Assembly: GCA_015680905.1 (NCBI GenBank)
Contig: CM027377.1
Coordinates: 65,617,501-65,681,500 of the forward strand
Direction of reading: 5' to 3'
Length of the DNA: 64,000 nucleotides
Source of the DNA: Coptis chinensis
Taxonomy: Eukaryota; Streptophyta; Magnoliopsida; Ranunculales; Ranunculaceae
Shown: in pieces, positions 12,756 through 35,478 of the stretch
Layout: each line of letters begins with the position of its first letter
How positions within the stretch are numbered: the first letter of the stretch is position 1
Notes under the pieces: model-generated
What the model saw: the letters and a program-made list of their open reading frames with translations, nothing else
Databases searched by the model: none
What the model was told of the DNA's origin: nothing
Program-made: the position numbers and the translations under genes

Positions 12756-14480
12756 CTTTTTTACTTTTTTTTCTTTTTTTTTTTTAGATCTCAAGCTCTT
12801 GTTCGAGTAAAAAGACTAGGAACACTTTTATCTCGGATATGTCCTTTTCTTTTATTGTTCGAAATTTGAATGTTTTTTTCTTTTAAATTTTACCGTTTTG
12901 TACTTTTCTTGAGGTGGGCCGTGGGCTCAATCAAACAACAACGACCTTATCGAACAATAATAGTTGATACACCTTCTTCATTCCATCACCATTCAATAAT
13001 AATAAGTGATTTAACATTCGATAATCGGCTATTCCATTTATGTTTAAATAATACCTAATTTTCTTATGTAAATCTGAGGCTGTTGGAGATCGAATAATAA
13101 TGCAAGCACATATTAGAAATAATTTTTTTTAGTATGTATATATTGTAGTAGGGAGTAGGGATTTCTTACTCGGTTAGCTATAAAGTATATGTTGGTCACT
13201 GGCGGAGCCAATAATTTATTTTAGGTGGGCAAAATAGAGACGGATTACATAAAATATTGTAAATTCCAAACACATACAATTCAACATTAATTATTGATTC
13301 CAAAAATTTGAATTCATACGAGATTTACAAATATATTTACACAACAAAGGTCCATTATACAGTTTATACTTACAAGCTCAAAATTGTTTCAAAACCAATG
13401 CTCTTAATTATCTCTTTCTCGTTGTAACTAATGTTTTCTTTTCGGTTTAACTACTTCACTTTCTTAGTTTAATGTGCTAAGAGCTAATTAGTTGTATTTC
13501 TTTTGTTCAAATATATTTCTCGACAAGCAAGACAGTACAATAATCCAATTTGATGATAGAAACTACAAAATTATAAAATCTAATTTTGGGCATAATGAAA
13601 TTTTTTAACAAGAAATTAGATTAACTTACCAAACAAAAATGACTTGGTAGTTGATACAGTATGTGTGTGCAAATATAAACCCACACATTTTTTTTCACTT
13701 TGTTATGGTACTCTCAATTATTGGAAAAAAAAAACCAACTTACTGAAAAACTAGTAAAATTACAATATTTATCCATATAACAAATTAGGAAAGTATAAAG
13801 CCCGTAGGGCCTCCCATCCAATGGCTCAAACAACTATTCAAGTTCTCATACTGCTTGTGACATGGTGGAATCTAAGGTTTTTTGGTGGTATGCTGATTAA
13901 TAAACTTAAACTTGCCTATATGATGGTCTCATTTTCTTTAAGTCACACCAATAAAATAGTGGTTAACAAACATTTCATGAACTTGACACTCTGCCCATTT
14001 TGCCTAGGCTTTTTACCGTATGGCCTCTTTACACTATTTGGATGGTTGTAAAACCCCTAAACACTTTGTGACCTGTGCCTACTAGAGAAGACTCTCTGTA
14101 GAATTTCCGTTATACAATATATTTGCCAAGTTAAGTGTTTGCAACTATTATTTGTTCATGTGGCTAAACTTCCACCACACTATTATTGTGTTAATCCTGT
14201 AGATTATGTTGGTACATGATGCTCTACTTATTTAACGCAATTCAATTCATAGAGAACATTTTTTTTCAGTTGCAATTTAAGAACACCTTCATCAGCTATC
14301 ACTTGTTGCACCGCGCTTAAACTGACTAGAACTCAAAACTCGAAAGTTAGTCGATCTGAAATTTGACTGACAAAAAAACTGGGATGGTCTTAATGGGTGT
14401 AAAAGTAACTTGAATCTGATGAAACTTAGATTCAAACAACTTGATTATCTTAAAAACCCGATACCATTTCTATGCCCACC
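12756..14480. other. Spacer upstream of DRP1, probable promoter and repeats
   Basis: It holds the presumed DRP1 5' UTR and promoter next to 12755, including a T-rich tract. The rest is AT-rich sequence. CACTGGCGGAGCCA at about 13197 begins a block that looks transposon-derived. The second copy of the 11804-11867 repeat is at 14070-14136. I found no gene. Confidence 0.45.
14070..14136 (+). repeat. Dispersed repeat, copy 2
   Basis: This matches the segment at 11804-11867 in the same orientation, sharing ACTAGAGAAGACTC and CTGTAGAATTTC with substitutions and one small length difference. Confidence 0.6.
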
Positions 14481-14489
14481 TCACAATCT

Positions 14490-15543
14490 CACATGTTCCT
14501 TTGCCTCCATTGCAACCATAAAAACTCTTTTGACCAAGTCTCCTAGCAAATATCCAAATGTTCTTTTGGAAGGTCTATAAAAGAGGTCTACCCATAGGAG
14601 ACTTACTGATAGAAAGAAAGTTACATTGAGACTTTGCATGTCCTTTATGCTGGAGTACCATAGAATCAGATACACATCTCTTTTTTGGATGTGAGTGGAT
14701 TAGGAGTGTTTGGTTTGGATCAGACCTTGGGGTTCACATTCAGAGTGCTAGTGATAATATTATCAGAGATTGGGTGGATCAATTTATGATGTGGTGCTCG
14801 AGTGGAGAGAAACATATTAACCAAGCTAGGGTTTATTGCTGTGTGATGCTCGATCAAATTTGGGAAGTTCGAAATGAAGCAAAGTTTGAACACAAGATCC
14901 CCAGCAGAGCAAGACTTCTTAGGAGGTGCTCAACTGTCACAGCAAGTTGCTGCAAAACTTTCAGAGAAGCTCCTCCTAATCCTCCTAACAATCCTGTTCC
15001 AATAAATGATTTGAATAATCTATTTCCAGTTATCCCTAATAATAGTATTCTTATACGCTTTGATGCTGCATTTCACAGGACCACTGGAGCTGCGAGTGCT
15101 GGGTGTATGGCTTGAAATGATGTTGGAAATATGGTGGGAGCAGCTGTTAGAAAGTTTAAAGAAACAAGTCCTAAGGAAGCCGAGATGGCGGCGAGTGAAG
15201 TAACAGTGTTGTTAGCTTGCTTTCTGAGCATATACAACTATGTGGTCCAAGGAGATTGTGAAGAGATAATCCAGTCATTTAATGGAGGAAGGTGTAAGTG
15301 GAGTCTGAATCCCCTACTTTTTGCTGTAACAAGACTTGATAGTAAATTAGAATTGATTAGTTTTAATTGGATAAGTAGGAATGTTAATGACGATGCTCAT
15401 CAGCTAGCTCAGTGGGCAGTTCATCAGCTACTTATGATAGCTCTGCCAAAGTGTGTGGTGGAGGCAAACTTTGTTCCAATACGGTTGTGATTTTTAATAT
15501 ATGGTATGCAAGTTTATAAAAAAAAAAAAAAAAAAAAAAATTT
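14490..15543 (+). mobile_element. 5'-truncated LINE, zinc-knuckle and RNase H end, poly(A)-tailed
   Basis: The translated stretch starts with a C-x2-C zinc-binding end of the LINE reverse transcriptase (CPLCW, then THLFFGCEWIRSVWF). It then has an RNase H-like domain of the plant LINE type, with Asp, Glu, Asp, Asp positions in RFDAAF, SPKEAEMAASE, VVQGDCEEI and VNDDAHQLAQ. One stop (TGA near 15114) splits the RNase H part. It ends with TTTATAAAAA and a poly(A) tract of about 22 bp at 15519-15540. The reverse-transcriptase palm and the endonuclease are missing, as expected for a 5'-truncated insertion. It is not functional. Confidence 0.8.
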
Positions 15544-15904
15544 CATTTTTTCTTTTTTTGGATATATGTTTTCATGGTCAGTTTCTTTTTGTTACTAGTG
15601 AATTCGTTGGAATAAAAATAGAACGAAAATATTAGGTGTCACATCTATACAACAATCGCCAGCAGTTTGACGCACCAGGTACATAATTACAAATATTGTA
15701 CAGCTATAATAATGACTGAGCAACAGCAATGTTCTTTACGATGTAACATTCTGGTTGTATTCCCTGGTTGTATTCCACGTATTCGATGGACACTACTCTG
15801 AACTCTATTTACGATGTAACATTCTGGCTTTCAAAAGTAGACCACCAAAACTTCCACGTTTGTTTTCCCATTAGAATGTCCTTAAAGTTGAGTCAATTCA
15901 GAAG
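15544..15904. other. Spacer with a short direct repeat
   Basis: No gene is visible. TTCGATGTAACATTCTGG-like text occurs twice (about 15736-15755 and 15808-15828: ACGATGTAACATTCTGG), a small local direct repeat. The rest is unremarkable. Confidence 0.4.
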
Positions 15905-15910
15905 TTCAAA

Positions 15911-17350
15911 CCAGTCTAGTAAAGGCGTTAAATCGCAACTAAGGCGCAATACCTTCCTGTGCCGCGCAAGGCGCGAGGCGTGGCGCGCGTCTGATCGAAG
16001 TGAGGCGCATAGTAATAAAAAAATAGATATATCAAATAAAAAATAAAATAAATATTAAATATGACATGAATTATTACTGATTTGCTTAGCCAAACTTTAA
16101 AATTAATTTTATGTGATTGTAAACATAAAACCATTGTAGTCATTTAAAAGAAAAATCTTAAGCAATAAGTAAAGAGCAAAATAAAACTCGTATCTCTCAA
16201 TACAATTTAGCTTAACTTCAATAAACTAAAATAATGAACCGATAGAATTGAGTCAAATGAGTTTTTCATAAAATAGAACACGTGATTCAATTTTAGAATC
16301 CCGTAAAACTTCATTTAAAATTTAATCCATCTTTGTGTTTTCTCTCAATCCATACAACTTAACATAAACTAGTCAAAATTAAATTTAAAGTGTACTCCAC
16401 AATGAAACTTACTAAATTTGTACAATTTCTTATATCATACAACAATTGGATCGAGTGTAAATGTGTCACATATAGCAAAAATTGTAAAAAAAAATGAAAA
16501 AACTGTAAAATTGATAAAGGCGCTACCGCCTATGACAAAAAGCGCAAAAAGCGCACGCCTTATATTACCTCTCGTGCCTTGGTCAAGGCGAGACACTAAA
16601 AGTGCGCCTTGCGCTTTAAGCGCTACACTGTAAACCAGTATAGTAAAAGCGTTAAAGCACACCTAAGGCGCAACACTCTCTTGTATTTTAAGCGCAATGC
16701 GCGAGGCGTAGCGCGCATCTAATTGAAGTGAGACGCATAATAATAAAAAAATAGATATATCAAATAAAAAATAAAATAAATAATTAAATATGACATGAAT
16801 TATCACTGATTTGCTTAGCCAAACTTTAAAATTAATTTTATGTGATTGTAAACATAAAACCATTGTAGTCATTTAAAAGAAAAATCTTAAGCAATAAGTA
16901 AAGAGCAAAATAAAACTCGTATCTCTCAATACAATCTCGCTCAACTTCAATAAACTAAAATAATAAACTGATAGAATTGAGTCAAATGAGTTCTTCATCA
17001 AATAGAACACGTGATTCAATTTTAGAATCCCGTAAAACTTTATTTAAAATTTAATCTATCTTTGTGTCTTCTCTCAATCTATACAACTTAACAAAAACTA
17101 GTCAAAATTAAATTTAAAGTGTACTCCACAATGAAACTTACTAAATTTGTACAATTTCTTATATCATACAACAATTGGATTGAGTGTAAATGTGTCACGT
17201 ATAGCAAAAATTGTAAAAAAGAACGAAAAAAATGTAAAAATTGATAAGGCACGCCTTATGTTACCTCTCGCGCCTTGGTCAAGGCGAGGCACTAAAAGTG
17301 CGCCTTGCGCTTTAAGCGCGCCTAGGGGGCGCGCGCCTTGACTACACTGG
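15911..17350. mobile_element. Tandem dimer of one GC-ended MITE
   Basis: Unit A (15911-16630) and unit B (16635-17350) are near-identical over their AT-rich core (for example 16026-16480 against 16747-17200). Each begins CCAGTNTAGTAAARGCG. Unit B ends CTTGACTACACTGG, the inverse of that start; unit A ends CGCTACACTG. The subterminal parts are rich in GGCGC and GCGCCTT words. TTCAAA lies directly left of A (15905-15910) and right of B (17351-17356), and a shortened TAAA joins the two. There is no open frame of note. The class is uncertain (MULE- or hAT-like by style). Confidence 0.7.
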
Positions 17351-17422
17351 TTCAAACAATAAACTCCACAACTTTGGCAATATTAATTGAAACCATTTAC
17401 ATTGCAAAGAGAATGGCATTCT

Positions 17423-28457
<11,035 letters not shown>

Positions 28458-28471
28458 CTTCCCTACCCTGT

Positions 28472-29482
28472 TCAGTCAAGGAAGGAGAATTTTGGGATTG
28501 GTCTAGGATCACCAAACATGCTGCTTTCAGGTGAGGAGTCATAAAACGGAAATGGATTGGGTGGCTTCTGAAGTGGTATTTCACCTTGGAGCATCTTCAC
28601 CACACTGCTCATGTCCAGTCTTTTTAGGAGATTTTGCTGAGTACACCATAATCCAACTAGACATAATTTCTTGCCTTTTTCTTTATCCTTTTCCTCAATG
28701 CCGCATACCAACATAACTTCTTCTAGTTCGTCTTTCTCAACTCTTTCTCCAACATCTCCTGGAAACCATCCAGGTCCCTCCTTGTTCCTTTTTCTCCTCA
28801 AAATTTCAAACAACATCATTCCAAAACTATATACATCACTTTTATAATTAACTTGTTGTCCCTTACCCACTTCAGGGGCAGCATAACCACTAGTTCCTCT
28901 GAATCCTGACTGTTCGACCTGATGACTCGATTGCCGAGCCATTCCAAAATCTATAATCCGAGGAGAAAGATTTGAGTCAATAAGGACATTAGCAGGCTTT
29001 ATATCGTAGTGAATTATTCTTGGACGACAGTGTTAATGCAAAAAAGAGAGGCCATTTGCTATCTCCATTGCAATTTCGTACAACTTCACCCACTCTATAT
29101 TTAGGTGATTCTTAAACAAAATCTCATCCAATGATCCGTTTTTCATATATTGAAAAACTAGTGCTTTCATGTTGTCATTAAAACAAAAGCCGTATAGTTT
29201 GATTAGGTTTGGATGAGAATATTTTGCCATGGTGCACACCTCAGCCATGAATTGCTTTCTCATAACATCATTTGTCCTCTCTGCTTTCAGAACCTTAACA
29301 GCTATTTTGAGACCTTTAGAGAATTCTCCTTCATAGACATCTCCAAACCCACCAAAACCTATTTTTGTTTTGAAATCCAAAGTAAGGTTCTTAAGTTCCT
29401 CTTCAGAGAATGGCCTAGGTTTCTCGTTTGTTAGTTCATATAAGAACTCCTCAATAGGTTGTGAGCTATCATTGTGCTCCAT
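28472..29482 (-). pseudogene. LRK10L-type receptor-kinase domain with one in-frame stop
   Basis: A single frame of 337 codons runs from ATG at 29482 to TGA at 28472. Kinase landmarks by codon: Gly loop GFGGFG 42-47, catalytic Lys in AVKVLK at 63, ALVFQYMKNGSLDEILF hinge, catalytic Asp in HYDIKPANV at 160, DFG at 178-180, GTSGYAAPE activation end, and a C-lobe ending in VVKMLQGE and PPNPF. This pattern is that of the LRK10L / rust-resistance-kinase clade. A TAA at codon 150 (29033-29035) falls in the LHxxC loop just before the catalytic Asp and would remove the active centre. The extracellular and membrane segments are not seen upstream; the frame starts shortly before the kinase domain. The rest of the frame is undamaged, so the stop is recent, allelic, or a sequencing error. 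Confidence 0.85.
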
Positions 29483-30022
29483 GATTATAGTTCATACATA
29501 TAGTTACAAGAAGTTGCTCAACACTTGAACCAAGTAGAGATGTTGCCTAGACGCATCTTTTTTCCTACTTGGACAATCATTATTGGTACTTGGGTAATCT
29601 AAATTTTCCACATAAGCAAAAATTAGGCATGTTCTAGGCAGAAACAATTTCTTCTTCTTCAATTCCAGTATTCCACCTGCACCACCACATTCACTCCACC
29701 ATCTCCTCTCTTTACACTCCACCAACAGCCTTGGCTTGCCAATCAAAATAAAGGAAAACTTAGGTACATACCATAATCACCAAAGTCGATGTTTTCACTA
29801 TTGAAGGCTAAAGAAGATCTCAAGCTAAAGAAGATATATAAACGTTGATTCTTTGCAAACAGAAGCAGAACTCCTGTTTGTTTCAAACGAAGTCAAAGCT
29901 GGAACAGGTTGTCATTTGTCAATTAGTAGATGAGGTTGAGGGCTTCTTTAGTGCGCGAAATGTTTTGCTACGCCACGATTCCTGACCACGGTAGCGTCGG
30001 CATTTCACATATTTTCGCCCCA
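29483..30022. other. Sequence upstream of the kinase gene
   Basis: No gene was identified. On the minus strand a GGTATGTACC donor-like site at about 29763-29770 follows short open text and could be a lost upstream exon border of the kinase, but nothing in it resembles a receptor ectodomain. Confidence 0.3.
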
Positions 30023-30031
30023 ATTTCTCAT

Positions 30032-31214
30032 CTAATTTTGGGAAAAATGAAGTAACTCATCAGGATAAATTTTGGGAAAAAATAACTAACGAACCCACTA
30101 TTTCAAAATTAGTAACCCTCAAGGACAAAATAAGTTGGCCCCGCTTTTTTATATTTTTTTAAATGCCAGTTATACCCTTCCGTGAAAATAACCCTCAAGG
30201 ACAAATAACCCGGATTTAAAATAAATATTTTTCGATTTTACCCTTTCTATCATTTTACTATGAACAATGAGTATTTATATCTTCTGCTGGTGTATGAACG
30301 ATGATTGTTCATATCCAAATAGGTAAATGTACCTTATACAATATATTGATGTATGAATATTGAATGTTCATACAAAAATGACTATAAACATTCAATGTTC
30401 ATACCCAAAGACTATGAACATTGAATGTTCATACCCAAAGGACCAAGGACTATGAACATCGAATGTTCATACCCAAGGAGAATGTTCATACCCAAGGACT
30501 ATGAACATTCAATATTCACTATGAACATTGAATGTTCATATCCAAGGACATCTAATGTTCATACCCAAAGGACTATGAATCCAAGGACTATGAACATCTA
30601 ATGTTCATACCCAAAGGACTATAAACATCGAATGTTCACTATGAACAATGAATGTTCATACCCAAAGGACTATGAACATTGAACGTCCATACCCAATCAA
30701 TGTTCATACCCAAGGACTATGAACATCGAATGTTCATACCCAATCAATGTTCATACCTACCAATTGAAAAAAATTTAAAAGTAGTCATGAACAATGATTG
30801 TTCATGTTTGATGTATGAACACTTTTGATGTATGAACAGTGATTTTACATACTCCCAAATAGGTATGAACAATCCATGTTCATAACTGGATCAATGTTCA
30901 TACCTATTGGATCATTATTCATAGCTCCAATAGGTATGAACACTCATTGTTCATAGCCAATGTTTGTAATTGGGGGTATGAACAATGAGTGTTCACACCT
31001 GCTTACTAAATACACCAGGTCGTTTAGTCTGGGCCGGGCCGTTAATTATTTCGCGTCAGGGGTATACTTGACATTTTATCTACCCGATCCGTTTTTTATT
31101 TCGCGTCAAGGGTATAATTGACCTTTCATCTACCCGGTCCTTGTGAGTTACAAAAAAAAAGGTGTCCTTGAGAGTTACGTTTTCGGTAGTTTTGTCCTTG
31201 AGAGTCACTCCCTG
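30032..31214. mobile_element. Mutator-like fold-back element with palindromic core
   Basis: The 9-bp ATTTCTCAT occurs at 30023-30031 and again at 31215-31223 and fits a Mutator-type target duplication. The arms are inverted but diverged: left GTAACTCATCAGGATAAA and CCCTCAAGGACAAA, right TGTCCTTGAGAGTTAC and TTGTCCTTGAGAGTCACTC; also TTATACCCTT with CGTGAAA on the left against TTTCGCGTCA and GGGTATA on the right. The left end has about 17 bp beyond the matched arm. The core (30270-30985) is filled by palindromic motifs. There is no transposase. Confidence 0.65.
30270..30985. repeat. Array of palindromes, TATGAACA-N4-TGTTCATA
   Basis: The core word ATGAACATTGAATGTTCAT and its variants (spacers TTGA, TCGA, AATGA, TCTA) recur more than a dozen times, mostly followed by ACCCAAGGACT or ACCCAAAGGACT, giving a period near 30 bp in the middle part. 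Each unit can form a hairpin with 8-bp arms (TATGAACA/TGTTCATA). Towards the right the linkers change (CCAATAGG, CCCAAATAGG). Units are imperfect and truncated in places, as expected of an ageing expanded repeat. There are no open frames. Confidence 0.85.
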
Positions 31215-31479
31215 ATTTCTCATATTAATCATTTCCTTCGCAATTCGTTCGCGGTCAATCCTTTCCCTCTTCCCCTCTCTAAAGTTTACTGTAAGGAGTA
31301 GAGCAAAAAAGAGTGATAATAACCAACAACACTACACAACTTTATCTAACATTGAGGTTAGTTTATCATCCAATCTCTGAAGATGATTTAATTTTTCCTC
31401 TTCTTTTTAAAATACATTAGAATTTTTCATCTTTAGGTTGTTTGTATTAAAAGTTTTCTTTCTTCATGTTGGCGCTCCT

Positions 31480-33956
31480 ATGACGAATCAAATAATGCTC
31501 GATGACGAAGACTTTCTTAGAAGCCTATGTTTCAAAAGTTTTGCGTATGATGAAAGTGAACCTATAGATGTGGAAACAACTATTTCTTTGATGGAGAGTG
31601 AAAATATTGGCAGTAGTAATAGCGACGCTGAAGAATCATATACATATAGGGCTTATATAGAAGACAAAACAACATTTTTTTTCTATGCAGTTCAAGACGA
31701 AGGCTTACACTGTTTATAATGAGTATGCCAAATCAGTCGGTTTCGGTGTTCGTACAGATGTTCATAGAATTCATCCAAATGGAGTTGCTATTAAGCGGAG
31801 ATTTGTGTGTTCAGCCGAAGGTGAACGACATGCAGATAAACTCCAACCGATGACACCCAAAAGAACACCCAGACAGGTCACTAGGTTCAATTGTAAAACC
31901 CGCATTGTTGTTGCTTTTGATTATGAAGCAAAGTTGTAGACTGTGAAAGAGTTTATTAGGGAACACACGCATATTCTTGTACCGCATCTGAGTTCAATGT
32001 TTCTTTGATCACATAGAAATGTGAGTCGAGAAGCATTGGAATTTGTTACGTGCCTAAATGATGTCAGTGTTCATAAATGCCAAGTGATGGGTCACTCTGC
32101 ACATATGGTTGGAGGTTTCCTTAATATTGGTTTTACGAAAAAAAGACTTGTATAACAAAATGGAAAAAAAGATGAGAAGTCGTTGTATTGATGGCGATGC
32201 CAACACACTGCTTGCTATTATGGAGGACAAGGTGAAGTTAGATCATTTATTTCATTACAACTATGAGTTAAATGCGAGTGGGCAGTTGGCTGGGCTGTTT
32301 TGGGCGGATTCCACCTCCCGCCTGGATTACTATTGCTTTGGTGACGTGTTGTTGTTTGATTAAACGTATAAGAGCAATCAGTACCAGATGCCGATTATTG
32401 TGTTTGATGGAATCAACAACTACCTACAGACTATAGTTTTTGGTTTTGTGTTGATCATAAGTGAGTGCAACGATGCTTATAAGTGGGCATTAAAAGCATT
32501 TATTGACGTAATATGTGGTGAACACCCTAAATCAGTCATTACTGATGGTGACCCAGTAATTCGTAAAGCTTTGAAATCTATTCTTCCATATTCGAAACAC
32601 TGGTTGTGCTCTTGGCACGTATTGAAAAATTGCATCACCAATGTCAAAATCCAAATCCCTGGATTTGCAATAGAGTTTAGCTCTATTATGTTTATGAAAT
32701 GTTCTTGGGGAGATTTCAAAGAAAGGTGGAGACAGCTAGTGGAAAAATACAAAGTTAGACATAACACATGGGCGATGAAGGTACAGAAGAAACGAGCGAG
32801 GTGGGCAGAATCGTATCTCCATGGTGAGTTCTTTGGCGGTTGCAGAAGCACCCAACATTGCGAGGCTATTAACTCTGTTATACGACATCATGTTAAGCCA
32901 GTGATACGATTGTTTGAGCTATTTGGGAAAATGGAATTGGCAGTTGCAAATATCCATCACTAAGAGCAGGAACAAGAGGTGAGGACTGCAATAACGAAGG
33001 CTTTCATTGGTAGCTACTTGATTAAATATACAAAATAGGCAGAATCCATCTATACTCGAGCTGTTTTTCTTGCTTTTGTGAAGCAGTTACAGGATGCAGC
33101 GATGTACACCGCAGAAGATAAACATGATGTGGGTGACAATATTCGTGTATACACCATCAGTCATCATCTGAACAAGCAAAAAAAGACAATTGTGGAATAC
33201 AACCTTTTAGAGCAGGATGCTAGATGTTCATGTGGGCTATTTCAGTCGTTTGGATTTCCATGTAGACATATCATTTCAGTTTACAAACATGAGGACCTTT
33301 ATCAAATACCCCAGAGCTGCTTTTTAAGGAGATTGACACGAGTTGCTAAATCTATCGTTCCAAATAACGATCTAAGTTTTTCTTTGCAGGCTACTTCCAT
33401 TATTTATCACAGTGAGCTTATAAGGAAATGCAAGGAGATATGTTTGTGAGCCTCTCAAACAGCCAAAAATAGTGAAGCTTTTAAATCCATATTATCATCT
33501 TTTTATAGAGCTTCTGAAAGTAGTCCACAAGTTCTCTTAGCTTTGAAATGCCTTATATTCCACTAGAAAGTGGTACAATGGATGACACTTCGTCTTCTAA
33601 AGGCATTGTTGAGGTAGTGCCTTTCACCCACCTAAAACTTCCCATCGTCCATTCGTTAATGATCCACCACATGTAAAATCGAAGGGTAAGCCGCATAAAC
33701 CTAGTAGATTTAAAGGTCAAAATGAGACAAGAAAAAATAAGTGTGGCCACTGTGGTATCGTCAGGCACACAAGGCCCACATGTACACTTTTGCATCCAAA
33801 GGATGGGGGTAAGTTTCTTATACCGTTGCCATATTCTCACTTGTATGTTAACATTAAATAGTTATAAAAATATGTTGATTCTGATTTTTATTCGTCAATA
33901 TCTTTCTTGTGGTACACTCTTTTACAGGTTCAAGTGCTAAGCGTAACTATGTTGAG
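31480..33956 (+). pseudogene. FAR1/FRS-like or Mutator-type transposase gene, 5' part
   Basis: Open text starts with the Met at 31480. A likely intron ends at the acceptor TTTTTCTATGCAG (31677-31689), opening the FAR1 DNA-binding domain (TKAYTVYNEYAKSVGF ... RRFVCSAEGER). The MULE transposase core follows (VITDGDPVIRKAL, HWLCSWHVLKN, then CRSTQHCEAINSVI), then a SWIM zinc finger C-x-C-x9-C-x-H (CSCGLFQSFGFPCRHI near 33226-33276) and a CCHC-type knuckle (CGHCGIVRHTRPTC near 33738-33783). A final intron runs 33809-33927. Stops at about 31937, 32006, 32361, 32961 and others, plus frame changes, make it non-functional. The last coding exon (from 33928) is cut at 33956 by the Athila insertion and resumes at 51924-51978. 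It could be a FAR1-related host gene or a Mutator-like element that lost its ends. Confidence 0.8.
33952..33956. other. Target site duplication TTGAG, left copy
   Basis: Five bases directly left of the 5' LTR, repeated at 51924-51928 directly after the 3' LTR. Confidence 0.95.
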
Positions 33957-35462
33957 TGATAAGCACCCAAAACTGTAATATTAAACCCCATTGAGACATA
34001 TAAATTTGGTTAATTATGTGTTTAATAATCATGAAATAAGTATATTTTCGTACTTTTGCAGGTATTCGCAGTAAATATGAAAATATTGGTTAAACCAGCG
34101 TTAAAGCACAGGGAACGATGTATATATGAATTCTTCCAAATCAGCCATGTGAAGCCCAACAAATCCGCACAAAAGCATCAAACTTCCGGAGCTCCTACCT
34201 CTTGAACCAGGACTCCGAATGCAACAAGTGAGCTGCTCAGACAATCAAGGCGATGAACTCTACGCATAGGCAAAAAGTTATAAAATTACCAAAAGACCGG
34301 ACCGCCACTGGACTGCACGTGGACCCACTATGCGATCTCGTAAGATTTGATGAGTCATTAATCATGAAGCATGTCAAGACAAAAATGCCAAATTATTGGT
34401 GCAAAGTTGACACCTTGCATGTAATTAATTGTATTAGGTGTTAATAGTGAAAAAAAAAGCAAGGTGTCATTTTGCTTTAATGTGGTGGATAAAAATGAAG
34501 TAAATGAGGTTTAGTGTTTCACGTGGGATGAGGGGGAATAATTGAAAAAGGAAGGAAGAAAACAAACAAGGGGGGAGATACTCCATTTACTCCCTTGACT
34601 TCTTTTCCTTTACCATGCATTATTTTAGTTTCTTAGTCTTAGTTTTTATTTAGTTTTTAGTTTTTGTAGAAAGGTTGTAATAGTTTTAATGGAGGAAACC
34701 TTGTGTTCTTATAGTTAAAAACAAATCTAAATGCAAGTGAGTTTATATAGATAGTTTCTTCTTTTTGTTCTCTCTCTCTCTTTTTACATTCTACACTTGT
34801 CATCCTTTATCCCAAGGATCATGAGCTAACCTTCCCTTTGTGGGGAGTTAATAATACTCATGTGAGGGAAAATCTTTGTTATTTAGTTTAGTAAGTTGTT
34901 TAGGAAGAACAACTAGACCTACATCCTATCCCAAAATGATAGTTGGTGTAGAGTCTAGTTAGGGATCAAAGTGATGAGCTTAGAGATAAGTCATTGCTTT
35001 GGTTCTACATGCTAGCATGTATTAAGCTTAGAGATGAGTCATATATGTTAGGGATCAAGTTTTCTTTTATTAGGACTTGTTTAAGAGTTCTAGGAAGATT
35101 AAGATGCACTTACTAAAATCGAATAACAAAAGCTATTTTCACGTGAGGAGAATTAACTCTCCACTTTCGTTTTAAGTAAAATTTTATCGTGTCTTAGTTG
35201 CATGTTTACGTAACTTAATGTTTTCAATTTTTGTATAGTAAAGAAACCAAATATTTAGTATTTACACAATCATAGCTAAACTTACTCACTAGTTTCCGAA
35301 AAGAGTAAACCCAAGTTGTAAGTGGTCCTAGAATTTAGGTTGGTTCGAATCCCTACTAAAAAATATACGAACACGAAGATCGTGAGTAAGGAAATACTTT
35401 GTTTTCACATTTTGGCCAAGGAAGAGATTCAAATCTCTAACAAATGCTAAAGGTGAATATCA
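33957..35462 (+). repeat. 5' LTR of Athila element 1
   Basis: It starts TGATAAGCACCC and ends GGTGAATATCA, and is collinear with 50421-51923. A TTTATATAGATAG stretch near 34742 is a candidate TATA region. A related but clearly more diverged LTR starts at 52246. Confidence 0.93.
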
Positions 35463-35465
35463 AAA

Positions 35466-35478
35466 TGGCGCCGCTGCC
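35466..35478 (+). other. Primer-binding site of Athila element 1
   Basis: TGGCGCCGCTGCC begins three bases after the LTR. It is complementary to the 3' end of plant tRNA-Asp except at one position. Confidence 0.75.

Noticed and set aside
12543-12794. Upstream in-frame Met giving a Lys-rich leader before MTTTMES of DRP1
   Set aside because: DRP1 proteins start at MTTMES-type sequences. The upstream text is A-rich 5' UTR and would add an atypical poly-Lys stretch.
30270-30985. Regular repeat-and-spacer look, reminiscent of a CRISPR array
   Set aside because: This is plant nuclear DNA, the 'spacers' are the same few words again and again, and no cas genes exist nearby. It is a palindromic tandem repeat.
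32477-32851. 124-residue minus-strand frame opposite the transposase core
   Set aside because: The plus strand here encodes the recognisable MULE transposase region; the reverse frame is incidental.
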